Source: BRH-c25 sp964447145
GTDB taxonomy: Bacteria > Bacillota > Clostridia > Lutisporales > Lutisporaceae
Direction: 5' to 3'
Assembly (NCBI GenBank): GCA_964447145.1
Contig: CAYURW010000046.1
Span: forward strand, 1 to 19,804
DNA: 19,804 bases
Each line of letters starts with the position of its first letter. Within the stretch, counting starts at the first letter, position 1. Both the position numbers and the translations under genes were made by a program. The notes beneath the pieces were generated by a model. That model had not been told where the DNA came from. It saw nothing but the letters and a program-made list of their open reading frames with translations, and searched no databases. Shown here piece by piece: positions 14,036 through 19,804 of the stretch.

Positions 14036-15514
14036 CTATATTATTATGCATATGAGGCTGCCTCTGTTATCATTTACGACCCTCTGGAGCGTAAGCTGCA
14101 GCTTGTTTTGAACATCGTCGGGCATTTTATACAGCTTGCTCTGAAGCTCCTCCTTGACCATATCATACAGGGATTTCCCGAACATGTTGGATTCCCATAT
14201 TTTCTGCGGGTTGTTCTCAAACTCTTCCATAAAATATTTGATAAACTCCTCGCTTTGTTTCTCCGTCCCAACTATCGGTGCGATTTCAGTCTCTATATCT
14301 GTTTTTATAATATGAAGGGACGGAGCACTCGCCCTCAGTCTTACCCCGAATTTGCTGCCCTGTTTTACTATTACTGGCTCCTCAAGCCTTATTTCCTCCA
14401 CAGAAGGTGCCACCATTCCGTATCCGTAGTCCTTGACATCTCCCAGGGCCGATTTGACCTTGTCGTACTCCCTCTTTGACTGGGATAGTTCTCTTACAAG
14501 GGATATCAGCTGATAATCCCCCTCAAGGACATAACCCGAGACTTCGCCCAATATCTTTAAGAACAGGCCTTCCCCAAGGTCTATGGTTATATTGGCTACT
14601 CCTTCTCCCAGGCGCATATCCGATATTGTCACAGATTGAAGGTTCTCTAAACCGCTGAATTTACTAATTGCGTCCTCTATGTCTCTTATTCTGCTTACCT
14701 CACTTACGTTTGCCCTAATTCCACCCACTATATCCTTTTTTAGCCAATGCTCTAATTCCAATGTATCCATCCATCTAGGCAGGTGAAAATTTATCTCCCT
14801 CGCAGGGAATTCAAACAGTATTTTCCCCAAAATCTCTTCCAGATCGTTTATTTCCATCTTTAGAGCATCAACAATCATTACAGGGGTGCTGTATTTTGTT
14901 TCAAGGGCCTCTCTCAGCTCAAAGGTCTCCTGGGCTTTGGGCTTTGCGGAATTCAGCAAAATAATGAAAGGCTTCTCCAGCTCTTTAAGCTCTTTTATAA
15001 CTCTTTCCTCCGCCTCAATATAGCTTCTTCTGGGGAGATCCGTAATAGAGCCGTCTGTAGTGACTACAAGCCCTATTGTGGAATGATCCGCAATTACTTT
15101 TTTGGTTCCGATCTCGGCAGCCTCCTCAAAGGGTATCCGATTTTCGAACCATGGTGTATTGACCATTCTCGGACTGTCCTCCTCCAAGTGCCCCATTGCC
15201 CCCTCCACCAGATATCCAACACAGTCCACCAACCTGACCTTAAATTTTGCATTATCCCTTAAAGTCAGTTCAACAGGGTCGTTTGGCACAAATTTGGGTT
15301 CTGTCGTCATTATTGTTTTTCCGTTTGCGCTTTGAGGGAGCTCGTCACGGGTCCTTTCCCTTTTAAAATCGTTATCCATATTGGGAAGTACAATCAAATC
15401 CATAAATCTTTTTATGAAGGTGGACTTACCTGTTCTGACGGGCCCCACAACCCCTATGTAAATGCTGCCTTCCGTTCTTTCTGCTATATCACGATAAACA
15501 TCGTACCCTTCCAC
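14036..15514 (-). CDS. spoIVA: Stage IV sporulation protein A (spore-coat basement ATPase)
   Basis: ATP-hydrolysing protein that polymerises on the outer forespore membrane and anchors the spore coat; it is made in the mother cell. The 492-residue length equals the family norm. The N-terminal DIAERTEGSIYIGVVG leads into Walker A GPVRTGKS (24-31). DELPQSANGKTIMTTEPKFV (57-76) contains the sensor threonines T70/T71, and D97 in RLVDCVGY is the Walker B-type aspartate. These positions match those remembered from B. subtilis SpoIVA. The C-terminus ends in the typical short hydrophobic LICIII. The start is a GTG at 15514 with AAGGAGGG 6 bases upstream. It follows gpsA on the same strand but is separated from it by terminators and has a likely sigma-E promoter. 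Its presence marks the host as an endospore former. Confidence 0.97.
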   Translation of the reverse strand: MEGYDVYRDIAERTEGSIYIGVVGPVRTGKSTFIKRFMDLIVLPNMDNDFKRERTRDELPQSANGKTIMTTEPKFVPNDPVELTLRDNAKFKVRLVDCVGYLVEGAMGHLEEDSPRMVNTPWFENRIPFEEAAEIGTKKVIADHSTIGLVVTTDGSITDLPRRSYIEAEERVIKELKELEKPFIILLNSAKPKAQETFELREALETKYSTPVMIVDALKMEINDLEEILGKILFEFPAREINFHLPRWMDTLELEHWLKKDIVGGIRANVSEVSRIRDIEDAISKFSGLENLQSVTISDMRLGEGVANITIDLGEGLFLKILGEVSGYVLEGDYQLISLVRELSQSKREYDKVKSALGDVKDYGYGMVAPSVEEIRLEEPVIVKQGSKFGVRLRASAPSLHIIKTDIETEIAPIVGTEKQSEEFIKYFMEEFENNPQKIWESNMFGKSLYDMVKEELQSKLYKMPDDVQNKLQLTLQRVVNDNRGSLICIII

Positions 15515-15562
15515 GCTTTTCCCTCCTTATAATGGTTCAATAATTGCATCACCTTCTTTTAA

Positions 15563-15591
15563 TGTATATGTGCCTGTGTATTTTTTATTAC
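15563..15591 (-). promoter_or_regulatory. spoIVA: Candidate sigma-E promoter of spoIVA
   Basis: On the minus strand GTAATAAA (15591-15584) and CATATACA (15570-15563) are 13 bases apart. These resemble the sigma-E consensus of roughly GTCATATT and CATACAAT. Transcription would begin about 42 bases before the GTG. The fit is partial, but it is supported by the position just after a terminator and by the known mother-cell control of spoIVA in Bacillus. Confidence 0.45.
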
Positions 15592-15616
15592 AAAAAATGC
15601 GTCGGTAGACGCATTT
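15592..15616 (-). terminator. Hairpin with U-tract upstream of spoIVA
   Basis: AAATGCGTC (15595-15603) and GACGCATTT (15608-15616) form a perfect 9-bp stem with a 4-base loop. On the minus strand it ends in T6. It lies 125 bases after the gpsA stop and immediately before the spoIVA promoter candidate. gpsA already has a terminator at its stop, so this second one may end a separate small transcript or act as a backup. Confidence 0.8.
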
Positions 15617-15619
15617 GCC

Positions 15620-15665
15620 GCCCATGTGCCTTTTCCGAACATAGTGAGGAAATAATGGCACGGGC
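15620..15665. repeat. Long imperfect hairpin between gpsA and spoIVA
   Basis: GCCC (15620-15623) pairs with GGGC (15662-15665). GTGCC (15626-15630) pairs with GGCAC (15657-15661), and TTTCC (15632-15636) with GGAAA (15648-15652). That is 14 base pairs in three helices, with small bulges and an 11-base terminal loop. It has no U-tract of its own and looks like RNA structure rather than a terminator. Confidence 0.6.
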
Positions 15666-15678
15666 ACTTAAATCAATA

Positions 15679-15723
15679 TTTTTTATGGTATGGGAAAGTT
15701 ATACTTTCCCATACCATAAAAAA
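15679..15723. repeat. Perfect 21-bp hairpin with 3-base loop
   Basis: Positions 15679-15699 and 15703-15723 are exact reverse complements around a TAT loop. The core is TATGGTATGGGAAAGT and its complement; the outer ends are T-runs and A-runs. In neither direction is it followed by U's, so on its own it is not a classical terminator. The minus-strand T-run at its edge doubles as the U-tract of the gpsA terminator. Confidence 0.9.
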
Positions 15724-15740
15724 AGCGGCCATACAGCCGC
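15718..15740 (-). terminator. gpsA terminator
   Basis: GCGGC (15725-15729) and GCCGC (15736-15740) form a GC-rich 5-bp stem with a 6-base loop, one base after the gpsA stop. On the minus strand it is followed by T7 (15724-15718). Confidence 0.8.
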
Positions 15741-15741
15741 C

Positions 15742-16767
15742 TTACCATTCAAAGATTTTGTTCTCCGCCAATTCCTCCATCTCGTGGGTTTTGGATCTCA
15801 TGGTCAGATTCATTACAGAATTCTTAATGTTCGCCTTATTGAAAAGCAGATTGTATATTTCCTGGGTGATAGGCATCTCCACCTTCTGCCTTTTGGCTAG
15901 CTGCCATGCGGATTTTGCAGTCCTTATACCCTCTACGACCATTTTGGTGCTTCCAAGCACCTCCTCTACCGCCTTTCCCTGCCCGATTGCAATGCCTGCC
16001 CTTCTATTCCTGCTGTGCATGCTTGTGCAGGTAACTATAAGGTCTCCAATTCCGGATAACCCGGCAAAAGTGCTTCTGCTTGCTCCAAGGGATTCCCCAA
16101 GCCTTGCCATTTCAACAATGCCCCTGGTCATTATTGCAGCCTTTGTATTGTCCCCCAGCCCCAGCCCATCAATAATACCTGCCCCCAGAGCAATAATGTT
16201 CTTCAGCGCTCCCCCAAGTTCCACCCCAATAATATCCGGATTGGTATACACCCTGAACAGAGGTGACATAAACATATCCTGAACATACTCGGCCACTGCC
16301 TTTTTTTGCGATGATGCCACTATTGCAGTAGGAATGCCTCTTGCTACCTCTTCTGCATGGCTGGGTCCGGAAACGACTGCCGCTTCATTTCCCGGCATGT
16401 GCTCCTTAATTATCTCGGACATCCTTTGCAGGGTATCGTTTTCTATCCCCTTTGTAAGGCTGACCACTATCTGTTCCTTCAATACATATTTTTTCATCAG
16501 ACCGCATATGTCCCTCATTGCATGGGAGGGCGCCGCTATTATGGTTAGCTTGCTTCCTCTGCAGCAATACTCAAGGTCTGAGGATGCGATAATGTTATCG
16601 TCCAAAATGGTACCGGGCAAATAGTCACTGTTTTCTCTGCTGATTCTGATTTTTTCTGCCAGTTTGTCATCCCTTGCCCAGAGCCTTACCTCCATGCCCT
16701 TTCCGGCAAGAAGCACTGCCACAGCTGTACCCCAGCTACCGGCTCCGATAATTGAAACCTTTTCCAT
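15742..16767 (-). CDS. gpsA: NAD(P)H-dependent glycerol-3-phosphate dehydrogenase
   Basis: Reduces dihydroxyacetone phosphate to sn-glycerol-3-phosphate, the backbone for phospholipids, in the cytoplasm. The 341-residue protein is full length. Motifs are the N-terminal Rossmann loop GAGSWGTA (8-15), SLTKGIE (103-109) with K106, SGPSHAEEVA (133-142), and the catalytic lysine K189 in GGALKNIIALGAG (185-197). GDNTKAAIMTRG (205-216) and SRNRRAG (252-258) follow. GGGGG lies about 6 bases before the ATG. The stop of plsY is 13 bases upstream. PlsY uses the product of this enzyme, so the neighbours form consecutive steps of lipid synthesis. A terminator follows directly, closing the operon. Confidence 0.97.
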   Translation of the reverse strand: MEKVSIIGAGSWGTAVAVLLAGKGMEVRLWARDDKLAEKIRISRENSDYLPGTILDDNIIASSDLEYCCRGSKLTIIAAPSHAMRDICGLMKKYVLKEQIVVSLTKGIENDTLQRMSEIIKEHMPGNEAAVVSGPSHAEEVARGIPTAIVASSQKKAVAEYVQDMFMSPLFRVYTNPDIIGVELGGALKNIIALGAGIIDGLGLGDNTKAAIMTRGIVEMARLGESLGASRSTFAGLSGIGDLIVTCTSMHSRNRRAGIAIGQGKAVEEVLGSTKMVVEGIRTAKSAWQLAKRQKVEMPITQEIYNLLFNKANIKNSVMNLTMRSKTHEMEELAENKIFEW

Positions 16768-16780
16768 TTTTATCCCCCTA

Positions 16781-17374
16781 CTAAGCTTTCTTCTTTTGTC
16801 CGAATTTTGACTCCGTTCCGTTAAAGAGCCTTTTAATGTTGGATCTATGCTTAAAAATTGCTATTGCCGATAGAAATATACTAAACAAAATGTACTCAAT
16901 AGGTTTTTTTGTTGCTATCATTGCAATGGGATACACCAGGATCCCCAGAACGGACCCGAGAGACACATATCCGGTAATATACATAAGTGCAATTGCAGAG
17001 GGTACGATGATGGCCACCATTAGCGGATCTATGGGTACCATGAGCCCAACGGTCGTGGCTATCCCCTTGCCGCCTTTAAATTTCAGGAAAATAGGCCAAT
17101 CATGGCCGATGACTACAAAAATACCGGCAAGTATTTCTCCGTAGCTGCCTCCAATATATCTACCTATCAGCACAGCCACAGTCCCCTTTAGTACATCTCC
17201 CAAAAATGCTAAAATTGCAGGCTTTGCGCCCAATACTCTCAATACGTTGGTTGAGCCGGCATTTCCGCTGCCGTATTTTCTTATATCTATATTCCCCACG
17301 GCTTTTGATATCAGGTATGATGATGCAAAATTGCCTATGACATATGCTATAACACTAATAAGAACGTATTTCAT
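16781..17374 (-). CDS. plsY: Acyl-phosphate:glycerol-3-phosphate acyltransferase
   Basis: Integral membrane enzyme that moves an acyl group from acyl-phosphate to glycerol-3-phosphate, making lysophosphatidic acid, the first membrane-bound step of phospholipid synthesis. The 197-residue protein has about seven hydrophobic segments and all three family motifs: GSGNAGSTN (36-44), GHDWPIFLKFKGGKG (90-104), and a late HRSNIKRLFNGTE near the C-terminus. The ATG at 17374 has GGGGGG 9 bases upstream, inside the end of der. A TTG at 17380 is possible but too close to the RBS. It starts 2 bases after the der stop, so translation of the two is probably coupled. Confidence 0.96.
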   Translation of the reverse strand: MKYVLISVIAYVIGNFASSYLISKAVGNIDIRKYGSGNAGSTNVLRVLGAKPAILAFLGDVLKGTVAVLIGRYIGGSYGEILAGIFVVIGHDWPIFLKFKGGKGIATTVGLMVPIDPLMVAIIVPSAIALMYITGYVSLGSVLGILVYPIAMIATKKPIEYILFSIFLSAIAIFKHRSNIKRLFNGTESKFGQKKKA

Positions 17375-17376
17375 AA

Positions 17377-18708
17377 TCAAAGTCCCCCCTTTTCACTACT
17401 CCTTTTCCTCAATAAAAATCTTAATGAAGTCCCCTCAAAACCAAAAGCCTTTCTGATTTGGTTTTCCAGATACCTCTGATATGAGAAATGCATTAGGGAC
17501 GGCTCATTTACAAAAACCGCAAAGGTTGGAGGCTTTGCAGAAACCTGTGTGGCATAGTAAATTTTTAGCCTTCTCCCGCCGGAAATGGCAGGCTGATTGG
17601 TCAACACTGCCTCATTGACGATGTCATTCAGCAAACCGGTAGTAATTCTCATTGAGTGCTGCTCTGACACATGGTTTATCATATCAATTACTTTATTAAC
17701 CCTCTGCCCGGTCAAAGCAGAAATGAAAAGCACCGGGGCATAATCCATAAAAGGAAGCTCTCTACTTATATCCAACTTGTATCTTTCAGTTGTTTTGTCA
17801 TCCTTTTCAACTATATCCCACTTGTTTACAAGTATGACAGCTCCTTTGCCCTGTTCGTGTATATATCCTGCTATCTTGCTGTCCTGCTCGCTTACGCCTT
17901 CTTTGCCGTCTATGACCATAAGGCATACATCTGACCTTTCGATAGCGGTTAGAGCCCTGATAACGCTATATCTTTCAATTGACTCAAATACTTTCCCCTT
18001 TTTCCTCATTCCCGCTGTATCTATGAATACATATTTGCTATCCCCTATGGTAAAGGGTGTATCAATTGCATCCCTTGTTGTGCCGGGTATGTCGCTGACT
18101 ATTGCTCTTTCCTCCCCCAGTATCCTATTTATCAGGGAGGATTTCCCTACGTTAGGCTTTCCTATGACAGCTACCCTTATGGTGTTTTCTCCGTATGTGT
18201 CTTCTTCTTCCAATGGAAGGCTCTTTACTATTTCATCCAACAAATCCCCCAGTCCCAAGGCCTGGCCGGAGGAAATACCCATAGGCTCCCCCAGCCCCAA
18301 ATTATAAAATTCGTAAATATTATCCCTATACTTTGGAGCATCAATTTTATTGACCGTCAAAATAATTTTTTTGCGGGTTCTTCGAAGCATTTCCGCCACT
18401 TCTCTGTCTGAGGGGGTTATGCCTTCCTGTCCGTCTGTCAAAAATACAATAACCTCTGCAGTTTCTATGGCGATCTCCGCCTGCTGCTTCATTTGTATCA
18501 ACAGCACGTCCTCGCTTTTTGGTTCTATTCCTCCTGTGTCGATCAGTGTAAAATTATTATTCAGCCATTCAACCTCGGTATAGATTCTGTCTCTTGTAAC
18601 TCCCGGGCTGTCCTCCACAATAGATATCCGTTTCCCTGCAATTTTGTTAAAAAGGGTCGATTTCCCGACATTTGGGCGTCCTACTATCGCAACGATAGGT
18701 TTTGCCAA
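17377..18708 (-). CDS. der: GTPase Der (EngA), 50S ribosome assembly
   Basis: Essential GTPase with two tandem G domains, needed for maturation of the large ribosomal subunit. The 443-residue length is normal. The first G domain has GRPNVGKS (10-17), GVTRD (36-40), DTGG (57-60) and NKID (120-123). The second has GKPNVGKS (183-190), GTTRD (209-213), DTAG (230-233) and NKWD (295-298). The C-terminal KH-like domain includes GGRRLKIYYATQ and ends in the usual basic tail. The start is a TTG at 18708 with AGGAGG 9 bases upstream; no in-frame ATG fits better. It lies 22 bases after the DUF512 gene and directly before plsY. Confidence 0.97.
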   Translation of the reverse strand: MAKPIVAIVGRPNVGKSTLFNKIAGKRISIVEDSPGVTRDRIYTEVEWLNNNFTLIDTGGIEPKSEDVLLIQMKQQAEIAIETAEVIVFLTDGQEGITPSDREVAEMLRRTRKKIILTVNKIDAPKYRDNIYEFYNLGLGEPMGISSGQALGLGDLLDEIVKSLPLEEEDTYGENTIRVAVIGKPNVGKSSLINRILGEERAIVSDIPGTTRDAIDTPFTIGDSKYVFIDTAGMRKKGKVFESIERYSVIRALTAIERSDVCLMVIDGKEGVSEQDSKIAGYIHEQGKGAVILVNKWDIVEKDDKTTERYKLDISRELPFMDYAPVLFISALTGQRVNKVIDMINHVSEQHSMRITTGLLNDIVNEAVLTNQPAISGGRRLKIYYATQVSAKPPTFAVFVNEPSLMHFSYQRYLENQIRKAFGFEGTSLRFLLRKRSSEKGGL

Positions 18709-18730
18709 TGTTTTCTACCTCCTATATATT

Positions 18731-19804
18731 TCAGACAGACAATATTTTTTCTATAAGATCGCTTCCGTCTTCCCTGCACACTGTTATTTCAGTTTTTAGC
18801 TCAGCCTCCAGCTGACATATGGTAACATTGTCAAGAAAGACCCCTTCATCCCTCTTGAGCATGCATTCAGGTATGAATATACTATTACCGATTATTTTGT
18901 CCTTTACCTGATCCGCTATATCCTTTCCGGTAAGAAGACCGGCTACCTTTACTCCATGACCAAAAAAATCATTTACAACCGGAATAACCTTAATGCTAAG
19001 GCCGCCAATAATTCCTTCGATTTGCCTTACTGCTCTAAACAGATTTGGCGCAGCATATTCCCCTGTTACCATTGAAATTAATCTTTCTTTTTTTTCATAA
19101 CTCCCAACTCTGACAAGAGCCCCGGATATCTCTTGATTGAAAAGAGCCGTCAAGCCCACTCCGTTTTCCAGCTGTGAGAAGTCTTCATATTCGTCATATG
19201 AGGGAAAAGCCTTCCCGGAAATGAGGAAAAATTCATCGGAAAGAAATACGAATCTGGTCCCAAGCTTTGGAAGATACTTATGCTGAAGCTCCTCAACCTG
19301 TCTTACTACCTCAAATGCCTTTTCTTTATCATAACCCTCCATATTATAAAGGTCTTCCCTGTACTTGGTCAATCCTACGGGAACAACAGATACGCAGCTA
19401 AGCTGAGGATGCAGCCCTGTAAGGTCCTCAAGGGTTTTTGCAAGGTTCTCCTTATCGTTTACTCCCGGGCAGAGTACTATCTGGGCCTTGATTTCTATTT
19501 CGCCTTCCTTTAGTATTTGCAGATAATCCATAAGCCTTCCCGCATCTTTATTGTTCAGCATCATTTTCCTCAGCTCCGGATCTGTAGTATGCACAGATAC
19601 GTTTATGGGGCTTATGCGATATTTGACTATTCTGTCCAATTCCCTTGCTCCAAGGTTGGTCAGGGTGACAAAATTGCCCTGTATAAATGACAGCCTTGTG
19701 TCATCATCCTTAAAGTAAAGGGTATCCCTCATGTTAGGTGGCAGTTGGTCTATAAAACAAAACATACACTTATTTTGACATGTTTTAGCCCTATCTATTA
19801 GGGG
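18731..19804 (-). CDS. DUF512 radical SAM protein (5' end outside the window)
   Basis: Putative Fe-S oxidoreductase of the DUF512 family; substrate unknown. The frame is open to the right edge, so the N-terminus (in homologues a small PDZ-like domain, roughly 80 residues) is missing. The visible 357 residues begin at the cluster site: Cys at in-window positions 9, 13 and 16 (CQNKCMFC, CxxxCxxC). FIDQLPPNMRDTLYFKDDD and RLSFIQGNFVTLTNL follow, both hallmark stretches. The later TTGEYAAPN-like MVTGEYAAPN and VVNDFFGHGVKVAGLLTG segments belong to the DUF512 domain proper. It is the first visible gene of the DUF512-der-plsY-gpsA series, a neighbourhood I recall as common in Clostridia. Function could relate to ribosome or membrane biogenesis, but only by association. 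Confidence 0.92.
   Translation of the reverse strand, partial: PLIDRAKTCQNKCMFCFIDQLPPNMRDTLYFKDDDTRLSFIQGNFVTLTNLGARELDRIVKYRISPINVSVHTTDPELRKMMLNNKDAGRLMDYLQILKEGEIEIKAQIVLCPGVNDKENLAKTLEDLTGLHPQLSCVSVVPVGLTKYREDLYNMEGYDKEKAFEVVRQVEELQHKYLPKLGTRFVFLSDEFFLISGKAFPSYDEYEDFSQLENGVGLTALFNQEISGALVRVGSYEKKERLISMVTGEYAAPNLFRAVRQIEGIIGGLSIKVIPVVNDFFGHGVKVAGLLTGKDIADQVKDKIIGNSIFIPECMLKRDEGVFLDNVTICQLEAELKTEITVCREDGSDLIEKILSV

Noticed and set aside
14009..14479. 156-residue plus-strand frame over the 3' end of spoIVA
   Set aside because: It starts within the spoIVA terminator, has no RBS, and lies opposite well-conserved spoIVA coding sequence.
15592..15740. Known riboswitch class (c-di-GMP, SAM, T-box) in the gpsA-spoIVA gap
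   Set aside because: The stems do not match conserved core sequences that I can recall for these classes, and the element ends in a terminator before the spoIVA promoter rather than in its leader.
1..19804. CRISPR array, insertion sequence, tRNA or rRNA anywhere in the window
   Set aside because: No regularly spaced direct repeats, transposase-like frames, cloverleaf sequences or rRNA signatures were seen on either strand.

Overview
The window reads as a chromosomal stretch from a spore-forming, low-to-moderate-GC anaerobic Firmicute (Clostridia type). The evidence is a bacterial V-type (A/V) ATPase operon, spoIVA, strong GGAGG-type ribosome binding sites with ATG, TTG and GTG starts, AT-rich intergenic DNA with sigma-A-like promoters, and U-tract hairpin terminators. 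I see no mobile element, CRISPR array, rRNA, tRNA or phage gene, so most of this is ordinary core genome. The species cannot be named from what is shown.

Region 1 (1-5187, minus strand) is the promoter-proximal part of a V-type ATPase operon, transcribed G/H - I - K - E - C - F - A, with A cut by the left window edge. The genes overlap or sit close together. The membrane subunits I and K carry the conserved arginine and the glutamate of the ion path, and K has the ligand pattern known from the Na+-binding Enterococcus hirae K ring. Upstream on the same strand is nth (endonuclease III, 5334-6020).

Region 2 (6196-12265) is a patchwork of short units. It holds a DUF4080-type B12-binding-like radical SAM protein (+), a convergent zinc phospholipase C-like protein without a signal peptide (-), a monocistronic M29 aminopeptidase with a near-consensus promoter (+), a membrane protein with an XpaC-like C-terminal domain (-), a 53-residue basic small protein that has a good RBS and terminator (+), and a DUF975 membrane protein (-).

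Region 3 (12548-13741, minus) is a free-standing ornithine aminotransferase gene (rocD) with its own promoter and terminator.

Region 4 (14036-19804, minus) is a cell-envelope, ribosome and sporulation cluster: DUF512 radical SAM protein (partial) - der - plsY - gpsA, then spoIVA. Der is a ribosome-assembly GTPase. GpsA makes glycerol-3-phosphate and PlsY acylates it, so the two neighbours are consecutive steps of phospholipid synthesis. SpoIVA builds the spore-coat basement layer and probably has its own sigma-E-type promoter. The 227 bp between gpsA and spoIVA is densely structured: four consecutive hairpins, one a perfect 21-bp stem. That gap and the unannotated 53-aa gene are the least explained parts of the window. 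I did not find a convincing new multi-gene system.
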